7,573 nt of DNA, taken from contig JAHENN010000211.1 in NCBI GenBank assembly GCA_018609665.1, positions 1 through 7,573 of the forward strand, in the 5' to 3' direction. Each line of letters begins with the position of its first letter. The first letter of the stretch is position 1. Below, piece after piece: positions 1 through 6,297 of the stretch. Origin of the DNA: Haloarculaceae archaeon (GTDB lineage Archaea > Halobacteriota > Halobacteria > Halobacteriales > Haloarculaceae). The position numbers were made by a program, and so were the translations under genes. The notes beneath the pieces were generated by a model, which saw only the letters and a program-made list of their open reading frames with translations, was not told where the DNA came from and did not search any database.

Positions 1-376
1 CGACGCGGACGAGCATCGCCAGCCCGTCGTAGCTGGCCTCGAGGCCGGCCTCCTCGCGCAACTCGCGGCGGGCAGCCTCGCGGAACGTCTCCGCCCCCTC
101 GAGGTCGCCGCCGGGCAGCACCCACATGTCGACGCCCTCGTGACGGACGAGCAGGACCTCCCCCGACGGCCGGGAGACAAGCGTGTGGGAACCGTAGGGG
201 GCGCCGTGCTCGCGGATGCGCTCGACGAGCGTCCGGAACCGGCCGCGGGAGACCCGTTTGCGGTAGGTCCGCTCGAGGGCGGCGTCGCCGTGGCGGTCCA
301 GTAGCCGGTGGCGGGCGCGCTCGGCCGTCCGGGCCGCCTCGTCGGCGATGTACCACAGCCCGTCGAAGGCGGTCAT
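1..376 (-). CDS. Nudix hydrolase, 3' end beyond the left edge (partial)
   Basis: This gene reads leftward from an ATG at 376-374 and stays open to the window edge, giving 125 codons of N-terminal and central protein. It belongs to the Nudix superfamily, whose members hydrolyse nucleoside diphosphates linked to another group, using Mg2+ or Mn2+. The Nudix box (GX5EX7REUXEEXGU) is complete at residues 90-112: Gly90, Glu96, then RELREEAGL at 104-112 with metal-binding Glu108 and Glu109. A WVLPGG strand (85-90) leads into it. Residues 1-60 are a charged, probably helical N-terminal extension (DEAARTAERARHRLLDRHG) before the first Nudix strand. The substrate cannot be told from the sequence: the box alone does not separate NTP pyrophosphatase, ADP-ribose or diadenosine polyphosphate activities. 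The C-terminus, which often carries specificity residues, is missing. It is divergent from the small gene starting at 501. Confidence 0.9.
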   Translation of the reverse strand, partial: MTAFDGLWYIADEAARTAERARHRLLDRHGDAALERTYRKRVSRGRFRTLVERIREHGAPYGSHTLVSRPSGEVLLVRHEGVDMWVLPGGDLEGAETFREAARRELREEAGLEASYDGLAMLVRV

Positions 377-471
377 GGCGGAACCGGGGGCAGGGGCGTT
401 CGGCGTGTCTCGCTCATACACGGGCGTTCGCCGCGGCGGGCAAAAGCCGTTCGGAGGCCGAAACGACGGGC

Positions 472-478
472 TTTTTTT
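472..478 (+). promoter_or_regulatory. T-run, possible TATA-like element for the 501-1128 unit
   Basis: A run of seven T lies 23-29 bases upstream of the ATG at 501, where a TATA element would sit for a leaderless or nearly leaderless haloarchaeal transcript. A short purine-rich CGAAACGA stretch precedes it by a few bases. The spacing and the contrast with the GC-rich surroundings are what support it; the run is not a canonical TTTAWA box. Confidence 0.4.
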
Positions 479-499
479 CCGGCGGCGAAAATCCGCCGG
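479..499. repeat. Inverted repeat abutting the start codon of the 501 gene
   Basis: CCGGCGG at 479-485 and its exact reverse complement CCGCCGG at 493-499 flank a 7-base AT-richer loop (CGAAAAT). The repeat fills the space between the T-run and the ATG at 501. It could be an operator covering the initiation site, or a hairpin in a short leader if transcription starts upstream of it. In GC-rich DNA a 7-base repeat can also arise by chance, so the function is speculative. Confidence 0.35.
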
Positions 500-500
500 C

Positions 501-683
501 ATGGGATTCGAGAAGGGAGACCGCGTCGTCTTCCACGACAAGCACAGCGAGTACGACGGCGAAACCGGCGAGGTGACGCAGGTCTCCGAGACGATGTTCG
601 GCGACAGCACCTACATCGTCCAGTTCGACGAGGGCCAGGAGGCCGGCATCCCCGAGGACGCCCTCGAAGCCGCCGGGGAGTGA
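501..683 (+). CDS. Small SH3-like (DUF1918-like) acidic protein, 60 aa
   Basis: A 60-residue acidic protein of unproven function. It opens with GDRVVF (residues 6-11), continues with a turn and a second strand around GETGEVTQV (20-28), then YIVQFDEGQEAGIPEDAL (38-55). This order of short beta strands around conserved glycines resembles the small SH3-like barrels of DUF1918/KOW-type proteins. No catalytic residues, cysteine pairs or membrane segment are visible. The ATG at 501 is preferred over an in-frame ATG at 348, because the extra 51 residues would cross the divergent promoter region and overlap the start of the Nudix gene, and their composition is unlike a folded domain. The stop at 681-683 is 4 bases before the next gene, so the two are almost certainly co-transcribed. 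A nucleic-acid or ribosome-related role is inferred only from the fold resemblance and that partner. Confidence 0.75.
   Translation: MGFEKGDRVVFHDKHSEYDGETGEVTQVSETMFGDSTYIVQFDEGQEAGIPEDALEAAGE
677..683 (+). promoter_or_regulatory. Shine-Dalgarno-like site for the GTG start at 688
   Basis: GGAGTGA at 677-683 closely matches the archaeal anti-16S complement GGAGGTGA, lies 4 bases before the GTG at 688 and overlaps the stop codon of the upstream gene. It supports both the GTG start and translational coupling of the two genes, in contrast to the leaderless-type starts elsewhere in the window. Confidence 0.45.
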
Positions 684-687
684 CCCC

Positions 688-1128
688 GTGAGCGCCGTCC
701 CGTTCCACTACGTCGATCTCCGGACGTTCTGCTACGCGACGGAGGACGAACGGCGGGTGGCGGCGGCGCTGCGGACCTTCCTCCCGGAGGACGTCGACCT
801 CGAGCGCGAGGAAACGGAGGGCCACAACGGCGACCGGATTCTCGTCCTGTCGGTCCGGCTCGAGCGGGCCGACGAGGTCAGACACGTCCTCTCGCGGCTG
901 GCGGAGATGGACGACCTCGGACGGCTCCTCGAGGAGCTCGACGACCGCATCGACGACAACTGCGCGTTCTTCCTCGGCCTCGACAAGCAGGCCGCCTACA
1001 ACGGCGACGTCCGGCTCGGCGACGGGCTGATGCTCCGCGGGAAGGTCGAGGCCTACCCCGCCGAGCGCGAGCGGGCCGTCGAGACCGCCGAGACAGCCCT
1101 CGAGGACCTCGCCGCCCGGGGCACGTAG
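688..1128 (+). CDS. Archaeal RNA-binding protein, PF01877/COG1325-like (predicted exosome-associated)
   Basis: A 146-residue protein that resembles the archaeal PF01877 RNA-binding family, COG1325 type, described by comparative genomics as a predicted exosome subunit or RNA-processing factor. Visible signatures are the opening strand VPFHYVDLRTF (residues 4-14), the EGHNGD turn (44-49), the strand RILVLSVRLER (50-60), and the motif FFLGLDKQAAYNGDVRL (94-110), whose DKQAAY core is typical of the family. The helix at 62-87 (EVRHVLSRLAEMDDLGRLLEEL) fits the expected alpha/beta fold, and the length is normal. The start is GTG at 688, chosen because the family-like N-terminus begins directly after it and a Shine-Dalgarno-like GGAGTGA precedes it. 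It follows the 60-residue gene by 4 bases and converges on the kinase gene. The RNA-binding role is family knowledge; exosome association in this organism is inference. Confidence 0.85.
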   Translation: MSAVPFHYVDLRTFCYATEDERRVAAALRTFLPEDVDLEREETEGHNGDRILVLSVRLERADEVRHVLSRLAEMDDLGRLLEELDDRIDDNCAFFLGLDKQAAYNGDVRLGDGLMLRGKVEAYPAERERAVETAETALEDLAARGT

Positions 1129-1133
1129 CCGGA

Positions 1134-1156
1134 GGCCGGGACTCCGGGTCCCGGCC
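1134..1156. terminator. GC-rich hairpin between convergent genes, possible bidirectional terminator
   Basis: GGCCGGGAC at 1134-1142 pairs perfectly with GTCCCGGCC at 1148-1156 around a 5-base loop. The hairpin begins 6 bases after the stop of the RNA-binding protein gene and lies in the 65-base gap before the stop of the convergent kinase gene. No T-run follows on either strand, which weakens a termination role; 3'-end protection of the mRNA is an alternative. Confidence 0.4.
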
Positions 1157-1193
1157 GTCGCCCGACCTACCGACGCCGACGGCGGCGAGCCGG

Positions 1194-3848
1194 TCACTCG
1201 GCGAACTCGACGCCCGTGACGTCGAACCGGGCGCCGCCGGCCGCGCTTTCCGTGACGGCAATCTCCCAGCCGTGTGCCTCGCAGATCTGCTCGACGATGG
1301 CCAGCCCGAACCCGCTGCCGCCGTCGCCGGTGGTGAATCCGCTTTCGAACACCCGCTCGCGGTCCGCCGGCGGGATTCCCGGGCCGTCGTCGGCCACGTA
1401 GAACCCCTCGTCGGTCGCGCCGACGGTGATCCGCACCGACTCGTCGCCGTGCTCGATGGCGTTCCGGAAGAGGTTCTCGAATATCTCCGGCAGCCGGTCC
1501 TCGTCCGCCCGTATCGTCGCCGACCCCTCGGCGACGAGCGACGCCTCGCTCGTGGAGACCGTCCGCCAGCACTCAGTGACGACCTCCTCGAGGTCGACCG
1601 CCTCCGTCTCGCCGACGACCTTCCCCTGCCGGGCCAGCGCCAGCGAGTCCTCGAGGAGTTCCTCCATCCGCGTCAGCGCCTGCCGGACGTCGGCGAGATG
1701 CTCGCTGTCGCAGTCGGCGGCGGCGAGTTCGGTCCGGCCCTTGGCGACGCTCAGCGGGCTCCGCAGGTCGTGGGAGACGACGCCGGTGAACTCCTCGAGC
1801 CGGTCGCGCTCGCGGGTGAGTTCGGCCTCCCGCTCCTGCAGCAGCTCGAGCTGCGTGATCCGCGCGAAGACGACCGCCAGCGTGTCGCTCCACAGCTCGA
1901 TGAGCTCGATGTCCCGCTCGGAGAAGGCGTCGGGCTCGGTGTCACCGATGTTCAGCAGGCCGTGCTGGCCGAGCGACACGATCACCTCGCTGCCGATCGG
2001 CGTGTCCTCGGTCGCCCGCTGGTCGTGTGCGTGCATGTCCTCGACGTACCGGAGCTCACCGTCCTGGTAGACCCCCCAGGAGATGGACTCCTCCTCGGCG
2101 GTGTACGTCGGCGGATTCGAAACGATTTCCCGACCGCGTTCGGAGATGGCGACCGGCTCGAGCGCCCGCTCGTCGGCCGTGCTCAGCCAGATACCGGCGA
2201 TGTCGAACTCCAGGACGGTCTCGATGCTCTCCAGGGCGTACTCCGCCGCCTGCTCGACGTCCGTCGTCTCCAGCAGCGTCTTCGTCATCGACTGAAGTTG
2301 CTCCAGGACGGTGTTGTACCGCGCGAGTGCCTGCTCCTGCCGCTTCCGCCGTGTGATATCGCGCATCGCGGTGAGGATTCCGCCGACGGCGTCGTCGTCG
2401 GTGAAGTTCTGCGCGCGGCTCTCGACCCACCGCCACCTCCCGTCGGCGTCCCGCGTCCGGAACTCGGCGGTCGAGACCCGGTCGGGCCGGCGTTTCAGCC
2501 GTGTGAACTGCTGGAAGACGTCGTCGTGGTCGTCCGGGTGGATGTGTTCAAGCGGGTCCTCGCCGGTGACGTCCAGCGGCTCCCACTCGAACAGCGGCGA
2601 CGGCGGGCTCTGGTACTCGACGGTCATCTCCTCGTCCAGCACGACGAGGAGCTCCGGAGAGTACTCCACCAGCTGTTCGTACCGCTGGAGCTCCTCTCGG
2701 CGCCGCTTCTGCTCGGTGATGTCTCGTATCGCCCCCCGCAGCTTGGTGATCTCCTCGCCGTCGTAGACGGGCTCGCCGATCGTGCGAACCCACTTTTGTT
2801 CGTCCCCTGCGGTGACCAGCCGGAGCTCCAGCTCGAACGGCTCTCCCTCGCCGCGGCAGCCCTCGACCGCCGCCTCGATGGTCGCCCGGTCGTCGGGATG
2901 GTAGAACCCGACCGCTGCCTCCAGCGTCGGCTCGAACTCGCCGGCGGGGTCGAGGCCGTGGATGGCGTGGGTTCCCCGGGTCCAGTGGAGGTCGTCGGTC
3001 TCGGCGTCGAGCTCCCAGCCGCCGACGCCGGCCAGCTGCTCGGTGTGGCGCAGCAGCTCCTGGCTCCGCTCGAGCTTCTCCTCGCGCTCCCGCCGCTCGG
3101 TGACGTCGGTGTAAATGAAGAATCCGCCGGAGCCGTCGTCGTAGACGGCGTGCTGCAGCAGGAACCGCCGGAGGCCGCCGGCGGTCCGTCGCGTGACCTC
3201 CCTCGGCCCGACCCGCTCGTCGCCCCGGAGGCGCTCGTTGATTCGTTCGGCCTCCGCGGCCCTGCCCTCGGGGACGATGTAGTCGTCGAGGGAGTCGCCG
3301 ACGACCGTGTCGGCGTCGTAGCCGAACGTCTCTTCGAAAGCGGGGTTGACCTGTTCGACGACCGGCTCGCCGTCCTGGAACTCGACCTCGACGGTCGGCT
3401 GCGAGAGGCGGTCGAAGACCGTCCGGAACCGCCGGCGCTCCTCCTCGGCCCGCCGTTCGGCCCGGAACTGACCTACGGCGTTGTCGATGCGGTTCGCCAG
3501 GAGCTCGTACTGGTCCGGGTCCGGCTTCTTGTAGAGGTAGTCGGTGACGCCGGCGGAGATGGCGTCGCTGGCGATCTCCTCGCTGCCCGTGCCGGTGAAC
3601 AGGATGAACGGCAGGTCGGGGTCGTCCTCGCGGACGCGGCGCAGGAACTCGATCCCGTCGGTGTCTGGCATGTCGTAGTCGGAGACGACGCAGTGGTAGT
3701 CGCCGGCGGCGAGCCGGTCGAGTCCCTCGTCGGCGCTCCGCACCACGTCGACCGTCAGGCGGTCGTCCTCTCGCTCGAGGAACGTCGCGACCATCTCCGC
3801 GAACTCCACCTCGTCGTCGACGTGCAGAACCCTGATTGACTCGTCCAT
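1194..3848 (-). CDS. Hybrid sensor histidine kinase, REC-PAS-PAS-PAS-GAF-HisKA-HATPase
   Basis: An 884-residue soluble signalling kinase. The N-terminal receiver domain (about 1-125) has the acidic pair Asp11/Asp12, phosphoacceptor Asp57 in VVSDYDMP, Thr85 and Lys108 in YKKP. Three PAS regions follow at about 135-253, 268-382 and 388-503, each ending in the usual D(V/I)T-(E/R) with a charged linker helix; the second and third contain HPDD. A GAF-like domain spans about 520-665, then a coiled linker (about 666-687). HisKA has phosphoacceptor His693 in SHDLRSPL. The HATPase has the N box at 791-800 (Asn796), DDGPGI at 820-825 and GSGFGLAI at 844-851, so it looks catalytically complete. No transmembrane segment is seen, so it should sense a cytoplasmic signal such as redox, light or a small ligand; which one cannot be read here. 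No DNA-binding output domain or partner regulator is in the window. The ATG at 3848 begins directly with the receiver strand IRVLHVDDE. It lies 170 bases downstream of purD on the same strand. Confidence 0.95.
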   Translation of the reverse strand: MDESIRVLHVDDEVEFAEMVATFLEREDDRLTVDVVRSADEGLDRLAAGDYHCVVSDYDMPDTDGIEFLRRVREDDPDLPFILFTGTGSEEIASDAISAGVTDYLYKKPDPDQYELLANRIDNAVGQFRAERRAEEERRRFRTVFDRLSQPTVEVEFQDGEPVVEQVNPAFEETFGYDADTVVGDSLDDYIVPEGRAAEAERINERLRGDERVGPREVTRRTAGGLRRFLLQHAVYDDGSGGFFIYTDVTERREREEKLERSQELLRHTEQLAGVGGWELDAETDDLHWTRGTHAIHGLDPAGEFEPTLEAAVGFYHPDDRATIEAAVEGCRGEGEPFELELRLVTAGDEQKWVRTIGEPVYDGEEITKLRGAIRDITEQKRRREELQRYEQLVEYSPELLVVLDEEMTVEYQSPPSPLFEWEPLDVTGEDPLEHIHPDDHDDVFQQFTRLKRRPDRVSTAEFRTRDADGRWRWVESRAQNFTDDDAVGGILTAMRDITRRKRQEQALARYNTVLEQLQSMTKTLLETTDVEQAAEYALESIETVLEFDIAGIWLSTADERALEPVAISERGREIVSNPPTYTAEEESISWGVYQDGELRYVEDMHAHDQRATEDTPIGSEVIVSLGQHGLLNIGDTEPDAFSERDIELIELWSDTLAVVFARITQLELLQEREAELTRERDRLEEFTGVVSHDLRSPLSVAKGRTELAAADCDSEHLADVRQALTRMEELLEDSLALARQGKVVGETEAVDLEEVVTECWRTVSTSEASLVAEGSATIRADEDRLPEIFENLFRNAIEHGDESVRITVGATDEGFYVADDGPGIPPADRERVFESGFTTGDGGSGFGLAIVEQICEAHGWEIAVTESAAGGARFDVTGVEFAE

Positions 3849-3912
3849 CGTCTTCTATCGGATACCGACAGATGTAGGCCCGTGGTCAAGAATCCTGTCC
3901 CGCGGACGGTGT

Positions 3913-3931
3913 CGCGGCCGATTCGGCCGCG
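3913..3931. repeat. 19-base near-perfect palindrome upstream of the kinase gene
   Basis: CGCGGCCGA at 3913-3921 and its exact reverse complement TCGGCCGCG at 3923-3931 surround a single central base. It lies 65-83 bases upstream of the kinase start and 88 bases beyond the purD stop. The symmetry suits a dimeric repressor or activator site better than an RNA hairpin, since the loop would be too small without opening inner pairs. The GC-rich background makes chance a real possibility. Confidence 0.35.
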
Positions 3932-3990
3932 TCGGACGGCTCGCGTCCGCCTCCGGCTGCCGCCCGGCGGGGTCGCCGCCTCCCCGTGCC

Positions 3991-4018
3991 GCCGGCCGGA
4001 CGGACCGCGGCGGCCGGC
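3991..4018 (-). terminator. Hairpin directly after the purD stop codon, possible terminator
   Basis: CGGCCGGC (4011-4018) and GCCGGCCG (3991-3998) form perfect 8-base arms around a 12-base loop. The first arm starts at the base immediately after the purD stop codon in transcript order. No downstream U-tract is present, so it may act as a 3'-end stabilising structure and not a terminator. The rest of the 170-base gap holds GC-rich sequence with no reading frame I trust. Confidence 0.35.
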
Positions 4019-5314
4019 TCAGTCGCCGCGCAGCTCGTTCATGTGGTCGATCCGCTGCTGGAGCAGCTCGGCGGTGCCGATGTCGTGTCTGACCCGCAGC
4101 CCCTCCTCGCCGGCCCGCGCGAGGGCCTCTTCGGCGACGGCCTCGGCGTCGGCGATCGTCTCGCCGCGGCCGACGACGGCGAAGGACCGCGAGGTCGTCG
4201 TGAAGACGCCGTCCTCGCGCGACTCGACGCTGGCGTAGAACAGCAGCGCCTCGCCGGCCGACTCGGGGTCGACCCCGACCCGGGCGCCGGCGGTCGGGTC
4301 CGTCGGGTAGCCGTCCGGGACGGCGTACTTGCAGACGGTCGCCCGGTCGGCGAACTCCAGCTCCGGGAGGTCGTCGCCGTCGCGGGCCGCCACGAGCAGG
4401 TCGAGGAACTCCGTCTCGAGCACAGGTAGCGTGTTCATCGCCTCCGGGTCGCCGAACCGGGCGTTGAACTCCACGATCTTCGGCCCCTCGGCCGTCAGCA
4501 TGAACTGCCCGTACAGCACGCCCTTGTAGCCGGGCAGCGCCTCGACGACCGCGTCGAGTATCTCGACGGCCTCGGTGTAGTCGGCCTCGGTCATGAACGG
4601 CAGCTCGAAGGTCGCGTCGGAGTACGACCCCATGCCGCCGGTGTTGGGGCCCTCGTCGCCCTCGTAGGCGCGCTTGTGGTCCTGGACGGCCGGCGAGACG
4701 CGGTAGGAGCCGTCGGCGACGAACGCCTGAATCGTGAACTCCTCGCCGACGAGCCGCTCCTCGAGGACGAACTCCTCGTAGTCGCTCTCGAGGATGTAGT
4801 CGACGCCCTCCGCTTTCGTCACCTGGTCGCCGACGACGCGGACGCCCTTGCCGCCGGTCAGCCCCCGCGGCTTGATCGCGAGGTCCTCGTCGGCGTCCCG
4901 GAGGTGGTCGGCGGCGGCCTCGGGGTCGTCGAACGTCTCGTAGGCCGGACAGCCCGGCACGTCGTTGTCCTCCATGAACTCCCGCTGGAAGGCCTTGTCC
5001 GTCTCGATGCGGGCCTCCTCGGCGTGGGGGCCGAAGGCGTAGACGCCGGCGTCGTCGAGGGCGTCGGCGACGCCGGCCGCCAGCGCCGCCTCCGGGCCGA
5101 TAACCGAAAGCGTCGCGCCGACCGACTCCGCGTAGTCGACGACCGCGTCGGCGTCGGTCTCCTCGACCGTCTCGTAGCCCGCCGCCAGCGCGTCGATGCC
5201 GGGGTTGCGGTTCGAGGCGCAGGCGTACAGTTCCGCGTCGTCGGCGTCGTCTACGGCGCGGGCGATGGCGTGCTCTCGGCCGCCGCCGCCCACGAGCAGG
5301 ACCGTCTCCGTCAT
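4019..5314 (-). CDS. purD: Phosphoribosylamine-glycine ligase (GAR synthetase)
   Basis: This enzyme catalyses an early step of de novo purine synthesis: 5-phosphoribosylamine + glycine + ATP to glycinamide ribonucleotide + ADP + phosphate, in the cytoplasm. It is 431 residues, the normal length for a monofunctional PurD. The N-domain begins with VLLVGGGGREHAIA (5-18) and has NRNPGI (35-40) and VIGPEAALAAG (71-81). The ATP-grasp domain shows KPRGLTGGKGVRVV (148-161), GPNTGGMGSY (222-231) and the signature NARFGDPEAM (284-293), with metal/ATP-binding Glu282 and Asn284 before it. A C-terminal domain follows from about 325. All key motifs are intact. The ATG at 5314 sits about 26 bases downstream of a clear TATA-like element, supporting this start. 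No other purine genes are nearby, so it is a stand-alone gene here, not part of a pur operon. The kinase gene lies downstream and the lipoprotein gene upstream on the same strand. Confidence 0.97.
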   Translation of the reverse strand: MTETVLLVGGGGREHAIARAVDDADDAELYACASNRNPGIDALAAGYETVEETDADAVVDYAESVGATLSVIGPEAALAAGVADALDDAGVYAFGPHAEEARIETDKAFQREFMEDNDVPGCPAYETFDDPEAAADHLRDADEDLAIKPRGLTGGKGVRVVGDQVTKAEGVDYILESDYEEFVLEERLVGEEFTIQAFVADGSYRVSPAVQDHKRAYEGDEGPNTGGMGSYSDATFELPFMTEADYTEAVEILDAVVEALPGYKGVLYGQFMLTAEGPKIVEFNARFGDPEAMNTLPVLETEFLDLLVAARDGDDLPELEFADRATVCKYAVPDGYPTDPTAGARVGVDPESAGEALLFYASVESREDGVFTTTSRSFAVVGRGETIADAEAVAEEALARAGEEGLRVRHDIGTAELLQQRIDHMNELRGD

Positions 5315-5337
5315 ATCCGGACCCGCGGCACAGGGCG

Positions 5338-5350
5338 ACTAAACGTTACC
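5338..5350 (-). promoter_or_regulatory. purD promoter (TATA-like box with upstream BRE-like sequence)
   Basis: On the minus strand this reads GGTAACGTTTAGT. The TTTAGT box (5338-5343) is centred about 26 bases before the purD ATG, and GGTAACG directly upstream is where TFB would bind. This is the right position for a leaderless transcript. The same TTTAGT hexamer sits at the same distance from the DUF255 gene at 6326. Confidence 0.6.
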
Positions 5351-5383
5351 GTTCCCGGGACGGTCGGCGACGTGGGGGCGGCT

Positions 5384-5433
5384 CGCCGGGCCGGCGTCGT
5401 CGTCAGCGGCCGCTCGCGGGCGCCGACCCGGCG
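5384..5433 (-). terminator. Long-arm hairpin just after the lipoprotein stop codon
   Basis: Bases 5384-5396 and 5421-5433 form 13-base inverted arms with one DNA mismatch (5391 against 5426) that becomes a G-U pair in the minus-strand RNA, so the whole stem can pair there. The loop is 24 bases and contains the palindrome AGCGGCCGCT (5405-5414). The first arm starts one base after the lipoprotein stop and the structure ends before the purD promoter. No U-tract follows. Placement suggests termination or 3'-end protection of the lipoprotein mRNA. Confidence 0.4.
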
Positions 5434-5434
5434 C

Positions 5435-6217
5435 TCAGACCCGCTCGGCGGTGCGGTAGCCGCCGCCGACGCTCCAGCGGAGGTCGTAGTCGCCGGTCGG
5501 CTCGACGTCGCAGACGCCGGCGAGCGACTGGACGCCGGCGACGCCGCCGGTCCACTCGACGGCGTAGGAGCCGCCGGTGTCGGCCCCCACCGTCGTGTCC
5601 AGGTCGTCGGTCGCCTCCGACAGCGGGAACCGGCCGAGGTCGTCGCCGCCGAGCGTGACGCTCGCCTCGCCGTCTTCGGGGGCGACGGCGGCCGTCTCGG
5701 CCAGCTCGCCGCCGTGGACGGCGACGCCGGCCGAGAGGACCGTCGCCTCGGCGTCGCGGCCGAACGTCTCGTCGCGGACGTCGACGGCGGCCCACAGCCG
5801 GTACCGCCGGCGGCCGTCGTCGAGCCGGTAGCTCGCCACCGACGCGTCGACGACCGGGAAGTCGGCGCCGCGGTCGATCTCCGCCGGCGACAGCGTCGGC
5901 TGGACGCCGCCGGGCTGGCCGGCCGTCGCGCGGACGACCGGCAGCCGCTGTGCGTAGGCGACCTCCGGGTCGGCCGCGGGCGGCTCGCCCGTCCCCCAGA
6001 CGCCGGCGTCGCCGTATATCGTCTCCATCTCCCCGACGTACGCCCCGAAGGCCTCGGCGTCGAGTGCCTCGCCGACGCCGGGGGTCAGTCCCCAGGTCGT
6101 CGAGCTGCCGACCTCGGTCCGCCGTCGCGTGACGCGCTCCTCGATGCAGCCGGCGGCCGCGACGCCGGCCGCCAGCCCGCCCCCCGCACGGAGGGCCGCC
6201 CGTCTGGAGAGCTCCAT
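5435..6217 (-). CDS. Uncharacterised Tat-exported lipoprotein, 260 aa
   Basis: A 260-residue secreted protein of unknown function. The N-terminus (MELSRRAALRAGGGLAAG) has the twin arginines Arg5-Arg6, a weakly hydrophobic Ala/Gly stretch and the lipobox AAGC with Cys24, as expected for Tat export and lipid anchoring on the outer face of the haloarchaeal membrane. The mature part starts with a basic patch (ERVTRRRTE, 27-35), then a probable helix with GAYVGEMETIYGD (58-70). From about residue 120 the pattern suggests alternating beta strands (RRRYRLWAAVDVRD, 136-149; EASVTLGGDD, 184-193; GSYAVEWTGG, 216-225), compatible with a beta-rich domain. There are no recognisable catalytic motifs; the only other cysteine is Cys236. 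The ATG at 6217 is preferred over an in-frame ATG at 6259, because the latter lies upstream of the TATA-like element and would put 14 charged residues before the signal. It is divergent from the DUF255 gene and upstream of purD. Confidence 0.8.
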   Translation of the reverse strand: MELSRRAALRAGGGLAAGVAAAGCIEERVTRRRTEVGSSTTWGLTPGVGEALDAEAFGAYVGEMETIYGDAGVWGTGEPPAADPEVAYAQRLPVVRATAGQPGGVQPTLSPAEIDRGADFPVVDASVASYRLDDGRRRYRLWAAVDVRDETFGRDAEATVLSAGVAVHGGELAETAAVAPEDGEASVTLGGDDLGRFPLSEATDDLDTTVGADTGGSYAVEWTGGVAGVQSLAGVCDVEPTGDYDLRWSVGGGYRTAERV

Positions 6218-6242
6218 ACCCGGCCGTCGGGCGGGGTCGTTG

Positions 6243-6248
6243 AAATAA
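6243..6248 (-). promoter_or_regulatory. TATA-like box of the lipoprotein gene
   Basis: On the minus strand this reads TTATTT within GGTTATTTCAACG, 26-31 bases upstream of the ATG at 6217. It is the most AT-rich patch in the divergent gap. The spacing fits a leaderless transcript and settles the start codon of the lipoprotein. Confidence 0.6.
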
Positions 6249-6297
6249 CCCGCCGTCACGCGGTCGGCGGACGGCGGCCCCCGCCGGGTCCCGGGCG

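Noticed and set aside
411..420. TGTATGAG on the minus strand as a promoter of the Nudix gene
   Set aside because: It lies about 35-44 bases upstream of the ATG and matches a TATA element poorly, so it is too weak to annotate.
348..500. N-terminal extension of the 60-residue protein to an ATG at 348
   Set aside because: It would overlap the first codons of the Nudix gene and cross the divergent promoter region, and the added residues do not look like part of the SH3-like domain.
373..1572. A 399-codon minus-strand open frame spanning the small gene, the RNA-binding gene and the kinase 3' end
   Set aside because: It overlaps three better-supported genes and is dominated by Arg, Gly and Pro, as expected for a shadow frame in GC-rich DNA.
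1272..3839. An 855-codon open frame on the plus strand opposite the kinase gene
   Set aside because: It is an antisense shadow of a kinase with complete catalytic motifs. GC-rich codon bias removes stops from the opposing frame, and the translation shows no recognisable domain, being a monotonous mix of Leu, Val, Arg, Asp and Gly.
3871..3878. CTACATC on the minus strand as a TATA box of the kinase gene
   Set aside because: The distance of about 23-30 bases from the ATG is right, but the sequence is a poor match and has no clear upstream BRE-like element.
5405..5414. AGCGGCCGCT palindrome as an independent regulatory site
   Set aside because: Ten-base GC palindromes are common at this base composition, and it sits in the loop of the larger hairpin after the lipoprotein gene.
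6218..6259. Upstream ATG at 6259 for the lipoprotein
   Set aside because: The TATA-like box at 6243-6248 lies inside that extension, and the 14 added residues would precede a normal Tat signal peptide.
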